Source: Cupriavidus taiwanensis (GTDB lineage: Bacteria > Pseudomonadota > Gammaproteobacteria > Burkholderiales > Burkholderiaceae). Taken from it: a stretch of 64,000 bases of DNA. Shown here one piece after another: positions 8,040-16,510 of the stretch (position 1 is the first letter of the stretch; the number at the start of each line of letters is the position of its first letter). The position numbers and the translations under genes are program-made. Under the pieces are notes generated by a model. It searched no databases. It was given only the letters and a program-made list of their open reading frames with translations, and was not told the DNA's origin. The DNA lies in the NCBI RefSeq assembly GCF_900250075.1, contig NZ_LT977070.1, positions 2,770,894-2,834,893 of the forward strand, read 5' to 3'.

Positions 8040-8227
8040 TCGCCATCCTCATCAAGTTCCTGCAACGCCTCGCGCAGGCCCTGGACAAGCTCGCCCAACG
8101 CGAAGCCGCCAAGGCCGAAGAGAACCTGAAGCAAGCCGCCGAGCTCGTGGCGCGTGCCAACGAGCACCGCAAGACCTTCGGCCACGCCTCGCGCACTGCC
8201 AGCGCACTGAAAGACCTCGTGTCGTGA
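8036..8227 (+). CDS. Small coiled-coil protein
   Basis: 63 residues from an ATG overlapping the RusA stop. A hydrophobic start (MIAILIKFLQRL) leads into a heptad-like helix rich in A, E, K and L. No family recognised; it could be a membrane-associated or dimeric accessory protein. Confidence 0.6.
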   Translation: MIAILIKFLQRLAQALDKLAQREAAKAEENLKQAAELVARANEHRKTFGHASRTASALKDLVS

Positions 8228-8234
8228 TCGACGT

Positions 8235-8249
8235 CCGTCCCATGGACGG
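8235..8249 (+). other. Hairpin before HTH gene
   Basis: CCGTCC, loop CAT, GGACGG, located between the coiled-coil gene and the well-placed AAAGGA ribosome binding site of the next gene. No T tract. Confidence 0.45.
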
Positions 8250-8285
8250 CCGTCCGATGCCCTGAACCCTGAAAGGAAAGACCCC

Positions 8286-8534
8286 ATGCTGCCCCGTTTC
8301 CCCGTCACTGCCCCCGTCGCCCCGCGCGGCCCGCTGTCCCCCCAGGCTCGCCTCGTGCTGAAGCACCTGCAAAGCGTGGGGTCGATCACCAACGTCGAAG
8401 CGAACGCCGTGCATCGCGTGCGCTCCCTGTCGCGCCGCATCACCGAACTGAAGGACGCCGGCCACAAGGTCCGCAAGGACTTCCGCAAGGACACGACCGG
8501 CCAGCGCTACGTGCGCTACAGCCTGGAGAAGTGA
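8286..8534 (+). CDS. Small winged-helix (HTH) protein
   Basis: 82 residues. The region LVLKHLQSVGSITNVEANAV followed by RSLSRRITELKDAGHKV and TGQRYVRYSL matches the small phage helix-turn-helix proteins that have a wing (HTH_39-type). Likely binds DNA; whether it acts as a regulator or an accessory replication factor cannot be told. Strong AAAGGA ribosome binding site. Its stop overlaps the next start (TGATG). Confidence 0.75.
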   Translation: MLPRFPVTAPVAPRGPLSPQARLVLKHLQSVGSITNVEANAVHRVRSLSRRITELKDAGHKVRKDFRKDTTGQRYVRYSLEK

Positions 8535-8716
8535 TGGGCTACCGCACCGAGCACGAAGATTTTGAGCCCGTGCGTAGCTCCGACGCTTGCTGCGAGGGCT
8601 GCGCGTTCAGCAACTCCGACACCTGCGGCGACATGGCCTGTACCGGATGGGACTTCCCCGCCGGACATCCGCTGAAAGACGCAGGCGTGCGGATCATCTG
8701 GGTGGAGAAGCAATGA
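8534..8716 (+). CDS. Small cysteine-rich protein
   Basis: 60 residues with a CC..C and C...C cluster (residues about 16-34) that could bind zinc. Acidic overall, no named family. Starts at TGATG with the preceding stop and ends at ATGA with the following start. Confidence 0.65.
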   Translation: MGYRTEHEDFEPVRSSDACCEGCAFSNSDTCGDMACTGWDFPAGHPLKDAGVRIIWVEKQ

Positions 8717-8943
8717 AGCTCTACCAGAAACGCAAAGACGGTCCCCTGGCCGCCCTGTGCACCCTCGGGTGCTATGCGCTGTTCCCGCCCGCGCTGCTGA
8801 TCCTCCTGATCGAGCAGGCCTGTGAGACGGTGCGCGACGAGTGCCGCGGAGTCCCTGGCCCGCGCGAGACGTACCGGGACTTCCTGGGCGAGATGAGCTA
8901 CCGCCGCGCCAAGCGCGAGGCCAAGCGGAAGAGGTTGCTGTGA
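8713..8943 (+). CDS. Small membrane protein
   Basis: 76 residues. One hydrophobic segment (about 13-37, LAALCTLGCYALFPPALLILLI) followed by a strongly basic C-terminus (RRAKREAKRKR), so N-out/C-in topology is expected. Translationally coupled on both sides. Function unknown. Confidence 0.65.
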   Translation: MKLYQKRKDGPLAALCTLGCYALFPPALLILLIEQACETVRDECRGVPGPRETYRDFLGEMSYRRAKREAKRKRLL

Positions 8944-9185
8944 CCGACCCGCGCCCCGTTGATCGCTTCGTAGTGGTGGACCCGGCGACCGAGAAGGTCT
9001 ACGGGAAGCCCTACGCCACGCAAGGCGGCGCGACCGCCCGAGCCAACTGGCTGATGGGTAAGCGCAGCAACGCCTTCTACCGCCGCAACGTGACGCCGCC
9101 GGCCCCGAAGCTGGAAATCCGGCGTATGCGCTACGAGCTAGCCGAAACCCGCGTCATGAAGACCATCGACGCACCTACCGACTGA
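8940..9185 (+). CDS. Hypothetical protein
   Basis: 81 residues from GTG 8940 overlapping the previous stop. Compact alpha/beta-looking sequence (DRFVVVDPATEKVYGKPYATQ) ending in a helical, charged stretch. No family recognised. Confidence 0.6.
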   Translation: MTDPRPVDRFVVVDPATEKVYGKPYATQGGATARANWLMGKRSNAFYRRNVTPPAPKLEIRRMRYELAETRVMKTIDAPTD

Positions 9186-9187
9186 CC

Positions 9188-9544
9188 ATGCGCAAGCTCC
9201 TGTTCGTCTTCATCCTCGCCCTGGGCCTCGCCGCGTGCGGCCAAGAGGCTCCGGCGCTCAACCCGGACGGCACCCCTGCCCCGCAGCAGTCCATGGGCGG
9301 CGGCTTCTGGTCGTCCATGGGCGGCGCCTTCGCCGGCTCCATGCTCGGCAACATGCTGTCCCGCCCGAGCGCCCCGGCGTACCACGCGGCGCCCACGACC
9401 GTCGTGAACCGCACCACGGTCATCAAGCAGAAGGTCTACGTGGCCCCCAAGCCGGCCATGAAGACCCCGAGCTACACCCCGCGCCCGAGCGCGTCCCGTT
9501 CGTTCTCATCGAGCTCGTCGTTCCGCTCGGGAGGCCGGCGCTGA
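9188..9544 (+). CDS. Small lipoprotein with glycine zipper
   Basis: 118 residues with a signal peptide and lipobox LAAC (Cys 17). The mature part has a glycine-rich hydrophobic stretch (GGGFWSSMGGAFAGSMLGNML) typical of glycine-zipper membrane proteins, then a Pro/Ser/Arg-rich tail. The + strand cassette with the TM protein at 9544 suggests an envelope-directed function, perhaps superinfection exclusion; this is inference. Confidence 0.75.
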   Translation: MRKLLFVFILALGLAACGQEAPALNPDGTPAPQQSMGGGFWSSMGGAFAGSMLGNMLSRPSAPAYHAAPTTVVNRTTVIKQKVYVAPKPAMKTPSYTPRPSASRSFSSSSSFRSGGRR

Positions 9545-9873
9545 TGTACGAAATCTACGACGACCCCTGGTATGTGCAGTTCATCCGGTGCGTCCTGCGG
9601 CTGGCCGTGATCGGCGCGGCGGTCTATGGCCTCGTACGTCTATTCGCCTGGGTCGATAGCCGGCCCGGAGTGGTAGCGGCCCGCGAGGCGCAGGCCCGAC
9701 AGGAAGCGGCGAATCGAGTCCCGGACGGCTGCACGGTCTACACGTTCTACAACGGCGACCGCTGGCAGTTCTTCACCAAGTGCCCGAGCGCCTCCACGAC
9801 AACCCTGAACACCCACACCGAATCCTGCGGCAAGACCTGTAGCCGGACGGTGGAATCCCCCATCACGAACTGA
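9544..9873 (+). CDS. Membrane protein with periplasmic-like cysteine domain
   Basis: 109 residues, TGATG-coupled to the lipoprotein gene. One transmembrane helix (about 15-38), then a helical linker and a C-terminal domain with four cysteines (GCTVYTFYNG..., TKCPS, ESCGKTCS). Function unknown; possibly a partner of the adjacent lipoprotein. Confidence 0.6.
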   Translation: MYEIYDDPWYVQFIRCVLRLAVIGAAVYGLVRLFAWVDSRPGVVAAREAQARQEAANRVPDGCTVYTFYNGDRWQFFTKCPSASTTTLNTHTESCGKTCSRTVESPITN

Positions 9874-9877
9874 TCCC

Positions 9878-10585
9878 ATGCGAAACGCTGACAACCTTCT
9901 GCACTATAGCGGCCTGACGCTGCATGTCTCGTCGTGGTTGAACCAAGAGTTCACCCCGGAACAAATCAAGCGAGAGCCGATGTTCTTCCGGGCCTCCGCT
10001 GACTTCGCCAACCGACACGGGAGCCTGCTGACCGGCTCGTTCCTCCTGTCCGCCGAAGCCATCTGGGGTGACCTCTCGAACGTCATCATCGACTCCCGGC
10101 ACCACATGCTGATGCCTGGGATGTACCCCTGCATTCCCGGCTGGCACACCGACGACGCGCCGCGCTCCCCGGCGTACTGCGACGGCCAGCCGAACATCTT
10201 TACGCCGCACTACGAGACCGAGCACCTCCTGTGCGTGGTCGATTGCGGCACGGAGAGCCTCACCGAATTCCTGGTGGGCGACGTCGAGCTCCGGCGTAGC
10301 TACGTCGAGGCCAAGTACCGCTCGGATGGCGCGAACTTCTACAAGACCTGTGACGGCTTGCTGGAACGTGCCCTCACGCTGCCGGACAACCGCCTGGAGC
10401 GCGTCCAGGTGAAGTCCGGCCAGATCGCGGAGTTCAACGTCCACTCCTGGCATCGCGGGATGCCGGCGAAGACTCGTGGTTTCCGCTGGTTCATCCGCAT
10501 GACTCGCTACTCGAAGCACAAGGTCGAGAACGAGATTCGCTCGAACGCCCAGGTCTACCTGACCGACGCAACCTACGGGTGGTGA
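9878..10585 (+). CDS. Putative 2OG-Fe(II)-dependent oxygenase-like protein
   Basis: 235 residues. A motif PGWHTDDAPR (about residues 86-95) resembles the H-x-D iron ligands of 2-oxoglutarate/Fe(II) oxygenases, and a distal WHRGMPAKTRGFRWFIRMTR (about 189-208) could supply the third histidine and the 2OG-binding arginine. The intervening sequence is beta-rich. If right, the enzyme could hydroxylate a nucleotide, nucleic acid or protein; the substrate cannot be inferred. A different cupin-fold function is possible. It sits among small genes upstream of the primase-helicase and is not part of the T7 core set. Confidence 0.5.
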   Translation: MRNADNLLHYSGLTLHVSSWLNQEFTPEQIKREPMFFRASADFANRHGSLLTGSFLLSAEAIWGDLSNVIIDSRHHMLMPGMYPCIPGWHTDDAPRSPAYCDGQPNIFTPHYETEHLLCVVDCGTESLTEFLVGDVELRRSYVEAKYRSDGANFYKTCDGLLERALTLPDNRLERVQVKSGQIAEFNVHSWHRGMPAKTRGFRWFIRMTRYSKHKVENEIRSNAQVYLTDATYGW

Positions 10586-10588
10586 CAA

Positions 10589-10843
10589 ATGGAAATGACC
10601 CGACACATCTGCGTCCAATGTCGCCATCACAAGGCTGAGAACGAGCGGCCGCCGAGTGGTACGGGGGAGCGACTCCCCGAGGTGGTCGTGCATCTGTGCT
10701 TCGCCAAAGTTCGGCAGCCGGCCATCGTAAGTCTGGTTACCGGGCAGATCGAGCGGCAACCCGACGCCGCGCCAGCCCGCTGTGAAGCAAAGCGCAGGCG
10801 CCTCGGCAGCAACACCTGTCCCGACTACAAAGCCTGCGAATGA
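10589..10843 (+). CDS. Small Cys-containing protein
   Basis: 84 residues with CVQC near the N-terminus, C36 and C66 in the middle and a CPDYKAC end; a zinc-binding fold is possible. The stop overlaps the next start (ATGA). Unrecognised. Confidence 0.55.
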   Translation: MEMTRHICVQCRHHKAENERPPSGTGERLPEVVVHLCFAKVRQPAIVSLVTGQIERQPDAAPARCEAKRRRLGSNTCPDYKACE

Positions 10844-11094
10844 CGCTCCGCTACAGGGACACCATCGTGTCCCGCAATAGCGATCTCTATCGCGCACTGG
10901 AGGCCGGGGACGGTTCCCTGGCCTCTCGCATTTACACCGAGGCGAACGCTGAGTTCGCCAAGTTCTTTCAAGGATTCGAGCATCTATGGCAAAGCAAAAC
11001 TACACCGTCACCCTCAAGTTCCGTGGCTACTTCGCCGGCAAGCGTGACGACGGTCGCTACGACCTCCGTGGCCGAGGCCAGCGCAGCATCGTGA
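10840..11094 (+). CDS. Hypothetical protein overlapping next gene
   Basis: 84 residues. The first 50 residues look like a normal helical protein; the last 33 are low complexity (Ser/Thr/Ala) because they overlap 10986-11147 in another frame. The overlap of 109 nt is unusual even for this compact genome. Confidence 0.5.
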   Translation: MTLRYRDTIVSRNSDLYRALEAGDGSLASRIYTEANAEFAKFFQGFEHLWQSKTTPSPSSSVATSPASVTTVATTSVAEASAAS

Positions 11095-11147
11095 CGCTGG
11101 ACGAGCTCCAGGTCCTGCTGAACGCTCGTCCGAAGGGTCGCCGCTGA
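10986..11147 (+). CDS. Small basic protein before primase-helicase
   Basis: 53 residues (MAKQNYTVTLKFRGYF...NARPKGRR), basic and beta-rich at the N-terminus. Not recognised. The stop TGA overlaps the ATG of the primase-helicase gene (TGATG), so they are translationally coupled. Confidence 0.6.
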   Translation: MAKQNYTVTLKFRGYFAGKRDDGRYDLRGRGQRSIVTLDELQVLLNARPKGRR

Positions 11148-12814
11148 TGGGCGCCACGCACGACACCGAGTCAGTCCTGCTGCACAAGGGTCCGTGCGAT
11201 AAGTGCGGGTCCAGTGACGGTCGGGCTGTCTACGATGACGGTCACTCCTACTGTTTCGCGGGATGCTCCGATGACGACCGATACGAAGGTCCAACTGGTG
11301 AAGGCACTGGCCGCCCTGCGCCGGAACGAAAGCCCCACAAAGACCTTCTACCTGTTGGTGAGTACCGCGACCTTAACAAGCGTGCCCTCACTGCGGAAAC
11401 TTGCCGACGATTCGGATATTCGGTGGGTCGTGATCGAGACGGAGAACCCGTTCAAATCGCCACCTACTGTGACGCCACGGGTGCCCCGGTCGCCCAAAAG
11501 CTACGGACCCCGGACAAGGACTTCGCGGTACTAGGCGACCTGAAGAAGGCCGGACTGTTCGGGCAGCACCTGTGGCCGGCGAAGGGCAACAAGATCGTCA
11601 TCACCGAGGGCGAGATCGACTGTCTGTCGGTGGCCCAGGCGCAGGCGCTCAAGTGGCCCACTGTCTCCATCCCGAACGGCGCCCAGGGCGCGGCGAAGGC
11701 GATCACCAAGAGCCTGGAGTTCCTCCGGGGCTACAACGAGATCATCCTCTGGTTCGACAACGACGAGCCGGGCCGCAAGGCCGTGGAGGAATGCGCCCTG
11801 CTACTGCCCCCTGGCAAGTGCAAGGTGATCGTGACGCCCGACGATCTCAAGGACGCCAACGATCTCCTACGGGAGCGCGGGCCGGCTGCCGTGGTCAAGT
11901 GCATCTTCGATGCGCAGACCTACCGACCGGATGGGGTCATCGGCGGCGAGCAGTTGACCGTCGAGCGCCTGAAGGCGAAGGCGGCGCCGGGCTGGCAGAC
12001 GCCGTACCCGAAACTCAACGAGATGACCCGAGGCATCCGGCCCCGGCAACTGTGGATGATTACCGCAGGGACCGGGGTCGGGAAGTCCACGGACGCCCGT
12101 GAGTGGATGTATGCGGCCCTCTGCGAAGGTATGCCATGCGGCGCTGTCTTCCTGGAGGAAAGCGTCGAGGACACGGCGAAGTACCTCGTGGCCCTGGACC
12201 ACAACGTGCTGGCTGAGGACCTGGAGGACAACCCGGAGATTCTCACCGACGCTCAGTGGGCCGCAAGCCACGCCAAGCTCTTCGCGCCGCCGGGTCTGTA
12301 CCAGGCATACGACCACTTCGGTGCGATGGATTCCGACTCGCTCATTGCGAAGCTGGAGTTCATGGCGGCCAACGGGGCGCGGCTCCTGTTCCTGGACCAC
12401 ATCACCATCGCCGCGACGGGTCTCGACCTGGAGGGGGTCGATGCGCTGATGGTCAACCTGCGGTCCCTGATCGAACGCACCGGCTGTTCCATCGTCTGCA
12501 TCTCGCACCTCCGCAAGACGCCCACGGGCGCCAAGGCGGCGGAGGAAGGCGGGCAGATTAGCCTGGACGACCTGAAGGGGTCGGGCTCCATCAAGCAAAT
12601 CCCCGACGTCATCATCGCCAAGGAGCGGAACCAACAAGCCGAGAACGAGGCCGAGCGGGACGTGGCGCAACTGCGCGTCCTGAAGGTCCGACGCGGTGGC
12701 AAGACTGGCCCCGCCGACAAGGTGAAGTACGACACCATCACCGGACGGCTGACTCCCTTCGTGGAGCCGGACCCGATGGAGTGCCCGGAGGACGATGACG
12801 ACGTGCCGTTCTGA
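11147..12814 (+). CDS. DNA primase-helicase (T7 gp4-like)
   Basis: 555 residues (T7 gp4 is 566). N-terminal zinc-binding domain with C17, C20, C36 and C40, preceding SDG-like spacing as in T7. TOPRIM primase core with ITEGEIDCLSV and WFDNDEPGRKA. A RecA-type helicase domain with Walker A GTGVGKST and a Walker B-like LLFLDH. The C-terminus is acidic and ends in phenylalanine (DDDDVPF), as in T7 where the tail binds the polymerase. Acts as the replicative hexameric helicase and primer synthase. Confidence 0.95.
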   Translation: MGATHDTESVLLHKGPCDKCGSSDGRAVYDDGHSYCFAGCSDDDRYEGPTGEGTGRPAPERKPHKDLLPVGEYRDLNKRALTAETCRRFGYSVGRDRDGEPVQIATYCDATGAPVAQKLRTPDKDFAVLGDLKKAGLFGQHLWPAKGNKIVITEGEIDCLSVAQAQALKWPTVSIPNGAQGAAKAITKSLEFLRGYNEIILWFDNDEPGRKAVEECALLLPPGKCKVIVTPDDLKDANDLLRERGPAAVVKCIFDAQTYRPDGVIGGEQLTVERLKAKAAPGWQTPYPKLNEMTRGIRPRQLWMITAGTGVGKSTDAREWMYAALCEGMPCGAVFLEESVEDTAKYLVALDHNVLAEDLEDNPEILTDAQWAASHAKLFAPPGLYQAYDHFGAMDSDSLIAKLEFMAANGARLLFLDHITIAATGLDLEGVDALMVNLRSLIERTGCSIVCISHLRKTPTGAKAAEEGGQISLDDLKGSGSIKQIPDVIIAKERNQQAENEAERDVAQLRVLKVRRGGKTGPADKVKYDTITGRLTPFVEPDPMECPEDDDDVPF

Positions 12815-13124
12815 CGGCATTGCTCGCCTGCTGCTGAAGTCCTCTCGATACCGCGCCAAACGTGGCGGCCTACGCCACACGCTGACCCTGGCGGACATCT
12901 ATGTCCCCGACCGCTGTCCCGTCCTGGGGCTGCGGCTCATCCCCTCCAAGGGCCGCGCAGGCCCGAACTCCCCGTCACTAGATCGCATTGACTCACGCAA
13001 GGGCTACGTCCCAGGCAACGTCATCGTGGTCTCGTGGCGGGCCAACGAACTCAAGAAGAACGCCACCCTCCTGGAAATGGAGCGGGTCGCCGCGTTCTAT
13101 CGACAACTCGCAGACCGGAAATGA
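12795..13124 (+). CDS. HNH-like small nuclease family protein
   Basis: 109 residues overlapping the helicase end by 20 nt. Contains DRCPVLGLRL and SPSLDRIDSRKGYVPGNVIVVSWRANELK, a pattern seen in small phage proteins related to HNH/endonuclease VII-type folds. The classical HNH histidines are largely absent, so catalytic activity is doubtful. A paralogous C-terminal motif occurs in the gene at 39803. T7 has a homing-type nuclease (gp5.3) in a nearby position. Confidence 0.55.
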   Translation: MTTCRSDGIARLLLKSSRYRAKRGGLRHTLTLADIYVPDRCPVLGLRLIPSKGRAGPNSPSLDRIDSRKGYVPGNVIVVSWRANELKKNATLLEMERVAAFYRQLADRK

Positions 13125-13297
13125 AGACCGATGAAGTCTACGTGGACCCGAAGGTGGCCTACGCCTCCTTCCGATTCACTGACGGGGGCGACGTGCTCCC
13201 GAAAATCCGCGCGGCGGCTGAGTCTGCCGTGAAGGCATGTGTCGCCGCTGGCCGCACCCCGAAGATGGTCGAGGTCGTGATCCGTGTGGCACCGTGA
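13121..13297 (+). CDS. Hypothetical protein between HNH-like gene and polymerase
   Basis: 58 residues, ATGA overlap with the preceding gene and a 14-nt overlap with the polymerase start. Contains a predicted amphipathic helix (LPKIRAAAESAVKACVAAG). Unrecognised. Confidence 0.6.
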   Translation: MKTDEVYVDPKVAYASFRFTDGGDVLPKIRAAAESAVKACVAAGRTPKMVEVVIRVAP

Positions 13298-15185
13298 AGA
13301 CCACGTAGACGACATCCTATCGTTTGACCTGGAGACCGATGGGTTCCTGAAGGAGCTCACGCGTATCTGGGTGATGGCGATTGGCGTCGTAGGCTCCGAT
13401 GACATCCTTACCTACACAGACCACGACCCGGCCTACCCTTCGGTTGCCGAGGGCATCGAGCGCCTCCGCAAACACCGAGACCGTGGCGGAAGGTTCGTGG
13501 CTCATAACGGGATCGGCTTCGACCTCAAGGCGATCCGCAAGGTTTCTGGACTGGACATTCCGTGGACTCAACTGTGGGACACCATGGTCCTGGGTCGGCT
13601 CCGTAACCCTGAGCGGCCCGGTGGTCATAGCCTGGAATCCTATGGGGTCGAACTCGGAATTCTTAAGGGCTCCCACAACGAGTGGGACAGGTACTCGGAA
13701 GCGATGCGTTCGTATAACGCACAAGACATCGCGGTCACGAATGCCCTGTTCCTGAAGCTCAAGCCCGTCCTGTCCTGGGGCGAGAGCGCCCTGCTGGAAC
13801 ACTACGTCGCGTACCTGATCGACCTCCAGATGGAGAACGGCTTCCCGCTGAACATGAAGGAAGCCATCGAGCTCGCGGCTCAACTGTGGGAAGAGCGCGA
13901 AGGCTATCTCGCGGAGATGCAGCGGGTCTTCCCGCCGATCTACGTGAGCGCCGGCCTGAAGCAACCAAAGGTCACCCGCAAGTACAAGGACAAGCAAGGC
14001 CGCGTCTGGGAGTACACCAAGGGCGCGGAGTACACCGAGGTCACGCTACAGGAGTTCAACCCCGGCTCCGAGTATCACATCGACCGTCGCCTGTTCCGCA
14101 AGTACGGCTTCCGGTTCCCTCTGACCAAGGCCGGCAACCCGAACGTCACCGAGAAGATTCTAAAGAAGCTCGACTTCCCGGAGGTCCAGCCGCTCATCAA
14201 GTACGCGCGGGTGGACAAGATGTGGACCCAGGTCGCATCGCCTCCGAAGAAGAAGGGCGGGAAGCTCGTGGGCGGCGGATGGATTCACCACGCCGACGAG
14301 AACGACCGCGTGCATGGCTACGTGAACTCGAACGGCGCCGTGACGGGCCGCATGACTCACCGGATGCCGAACTCCGCAAACATCGACAAGGACGCGCGTA
14401 TGCGTGCCCTGTGGATTCCGGGCGTGGGCTACGTGATGGTGGGCTGCGACGCCGAGGGCCTGGAGCTCCGCGTGCTCGCGCACTACCTGTACCCGTTCGA
14501 CAAGGGCCGGCTGGTGGTGGCGCTGCTGGAGGGCGACAAGTCCAAAGGCACCGATGCGCACTCGATGAACCGGGACTCGACCGAGCTACCGGACCGCGAC
14601 TCCGCCAAGACGCTGCTGTACGCGGCGATGTATGGCTCGGGCGATCCGAACCTGGGCGAGATTTGGCTGAACGCGTGGCGTGCCACTGGCAAGCCGATCT
14701 ACGAGTGGCCGACCTGGGCCTGGACGAAAGCGCCAGGCAAGCCCCGACCCGCCAAGGTCATCGGCAAGATCGTCCGCGAGAAGCTCGTGGGCGGGATGGT
14801 CGGCTTCGGCAAGCTCATCGACGCCATCAAGAAGGCGGCCAAGGAGCGCGGCTACGTCAAGGGAATCGACGGGCGTCGCATCCGCGTCCGCTCGCAGCAC
14901 GCTGCCCTGAACTCCCTGCTGCAAGGGACCGGCGCAATCATCATGAAGAAGGCCCTGTGCATCTTCCATGACGCGATGCTGGCGCGGGGCTATCAGCACG
15001 GAAAGCATTGGGGGTATCTGGCTAACGTTCATGACGAATGTCAAATGGAAGTTCTCCCGGAGCTCGCGCAGGAAGTAGGTGCGCTGTTCAAGGATGCCAT
15101 CACGCGGGCCGGCGAGCACTTCAACTTCCGGTGCCGTCTCGATGGCGCCTACGACGTCGGCGCGAACTGGCACGAGACCCACTAA
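13284..15185 (+). CDS. DNA polymerase, family A (T7 gp5-like)
   Basis: 633 residues (T7 gp5 is 704). The N-terminal 3'-5' exonuclease has DLETDG (D15, E17), VAHNGIGFDL (71-80) and YNAQD (144-148). The polymerase domain has motif A GCDAEGLELR (D389), motif B RDSAKTLLYAAMYG (K442) and motif C VHDECQME (D584), all complete. GTG 13284 is used because the next ATG would remove the exonuclease I motif. It replicates the phage genome together with the primase-helicase and SSB. Whether it uses host thioredoxin as processivity factor cannot be judged by eye; the thumb insertion appears shorter than in T7. Confidence 0.95.
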   Translation: MWHREDHVDDILSFDLETDGFLKELTRIWVMAIGVVGSDDILTYTDHDPAYPSVAEGIERLRKHRDRGGRFVAHNGIGFDLKAIRKVSGLDIPWTQLWDTMVLGRLRNPERPGGHSLESYGVELGILKGSHNEWDRYSEAMRSYNAQDIAVTNALFLKLKPVLSWGESALLEHYVAYLIDLQMENGFPLNMKEAIELAAQLWEEREGYLAEMQRVFPPIYVSAGLKQPKVTRKYKDKQGRVWEYTKGAEYTEVTLQEFNPGSEYHIDRRLFRKYGFRFPLTKAGNPNVTEKILKKLDFPEVQPLIKYARVDKMWTQVASPPKKKGGKLVGGGWIHHADENDRVHGYVNSNGAVTGRMTHRMPNSANIDKDARMRALWIPGVGYVMVGCDAEGLELRVLAHYLYPFDKGRLVVALLEGDKSKGTDAHSMNRDSTELPDRDSAKTLLYAAMYGSGDPNLGEIWLNAWRATGKPIYEWPTWAWTKAPGKPRPAKVIGKIVREKLVGGMVGFGKLIDAIKKAAKERGYVKGIDGRRIRVRSQHAALNSLLQGTGAIIMKKALCIFHDAMLARGYQHGKHWGYLANVHDECQMEVLPELAQEVGALFKDAITRAGEHFNFRCRLDGAYDVGANWHETH

Positions 15186-15604
15186 TGGCGCAGCCGAAGC
15201 GACCACTGGATTTCCATGTGGGTCGGAACGGGTGTTGGCACTGCATCTCGCACGCGCGGAACAACGACGGCTACGTCCGAATCCGGTGGCCGTGGGGTCA
15301 CGAGATGCTGCACCGAACCGTATGGCGGCTGCGAAACGGGGACATCCCAGAAGGCCACGAGATCGACCACACGTGCGGAAGCCGCGACTGCTGCAACCCA
15401 CTCCACCTCCGCTGTATCACTCGCGCGGAGCACCTCGACTCCACGAACCGCGAGCGGTACTCGGCGCGAAACGCTGACGCCCGCCGCTATTGGCTACTTC
15501 ACAAACCTACCGGCGCCGCCTTGGGCGAACTCTTCGGAGTCTCGTTCAGCGCGGCGTGCGAGTGGATTCGTGAGTGGCGAAAGGAACAACATGAAACTTC
15601 CTGA
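15185..15604 (+). CDS. HNH homing-type endonuclease
   Basis: 139 residues. HNH core EIDHTCGSRDCCNPLHLRCITRAEH (split here as IDHTC...CCNPLHL) with the His-Asn-His arrangement and cysteine pairs for zinc, followed by a C-terminal helical DNA-binding segment resembling a homeodomain-like repeat (GAALGELFGVSFSAACEWI). Such free-standing endonucleases commonly sit beside phage polymerase genes and promote their own spread. Start overlaps the polymerase stop by one base (TAATG). Confidence 0.85.
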   Translation: MAQPKRPLDFHVGRNGCWHCISHARNNDGYVRIRWPWGHEMLHRTVWRLRNGDIPEGHEIDHTCGSRDCCNPLHLRCITRAEHLDSTNRERYSARNADARRYWLLHKPTGAALGELFGVSFSAACEWIREWRKEQHETS

Positions 15605-15719
15605 CCTTCGAATGAAGGATGACATCGCAGTGGCCTGGGTCCTGGGCCTGATGTTCGGTAGCTGCCTCGCTGCCGGCGTCACTGTGTACATCTGGGCGTT
15701 CGGGAAGCTGGCCGCCTGA
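15591..15719 (+). CDS. Single-pass small membrane protein
   Basis: 42 residues with one transmembrane helix (about 14-36, VAWVLGLMFGSCLAAGVTVYIWAF split by Gly). It overlaps the HNH gene end by 14 nt and the exonuclease start by one base. AAGGAACA ribosome binding site. Too small for family assignment. Confidence 0.6.
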   Translation: MKLPDLRMKDDIAVAWVLGLMFGSCLAAGVTVYIWAFGKLAA

Positions 15720-16510
15720 TGCTGGCCCTGATAGACGGGGACGAGGCCATCTACAAAGCGTGCGTAATCAAAGTGGAAGACACCGATTGGGAATCGGAGA
15801 CGATCATTGATCGTCCCCCGACTCTCGAAGAAGCGGTGGACGCCCTGAAGCGCATGTTGGATTCGTGGATGGACTTGGCCCTGGCAGACGAGTTCACGTT
15901 CTGCCTCAGCCCGACGAACCGCACGTTGTTCCGTCGAGGCATCTACCCGCAGTACAAAGGCGGGCGCAGCGAAAAGCCGGACGTCTTCTGGCAACTGGAG
16001 GAATGGGTGAAGGCCAACATGGACTGCACCGAGTTCCCTGGCCTGGAGGCCGATGACGTCATGGGCTGCATGAGCGGCGACGGGTTCGTCATCGTCTCGT
16101 CCGACAAGGACATGAAGACGGTCCCCGGCCGCCTCGTGAATCCCGGCAAGAAGGAGAAGGGAGTCATCTCGCCGGCCCGCGCGGACTGGCAGTGGATGTA
16201 CCAGACCCTCATGGGCGACGCGACCGACGGCTTCAAGGGCTGCATCGGCTGCGGCCCGAAGGCCGCCGAAGACATTCTCAACGAATGCTCGGGCATCAAG
16301 GAGATGGCCGTGGCTGCCCGCGAGAAGTTCCTGGCGCCCAAGAAGGGCAAGTACAAGGACATCACCCAGACCGTCCACGACTTCCGAGTCAACGCTGTCA
16401 TGGCCCGCATCCTGCGCCCTGGCGACTACAACCCGGCGACCGGCGATGTGAAGTACGACATCCCCGGCGTCAAATCCGTGAGTTTCAATGCAGACGAAAA
16501 AGCTGCGTAA
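15719..16510 (+). CDS. 5'-3' exonuclease (T7 gp6-like)
   Basis: 263 residues of the FEN/PIN-like nuclease family. Visible metal-binding motifs: DGDE near the N-terminus (7-10), GLEADDVMG (113-121), SSDKDMKT (131-138) and GDATDGFKGCIGCGPKAA (helix-hairpin-helix region). Removes RNA primers and degrades host DNA in T7-like phages. Located downstream of the polymerase as in T7. Its end overlaps the dNMP kinase start by 23 nt. Confidence 0.9.
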   Translation: MLALIDGDEAIYKACVIKVEDTDWESETIIDRPPTLEEAVDALKRMLDSWMDLALADEFTFCLSPTNRTLFRRGIYPQYKGGRSEKPDVFWQLEEWVKANMDCTEFPGLEADDVMGCMSGDGFVIVSSDKDMKTVPGRLVNPGKKEKGVISPARADWQWMYQTLMGDATDGFKGCIGCGPKAAEDILNECSGIKEMAVAAREKFLAPKKGKYKDITQTVHDFRVNAVMARILRPGDYNPATGDVKYDIPGVKSVSFNADEKAA

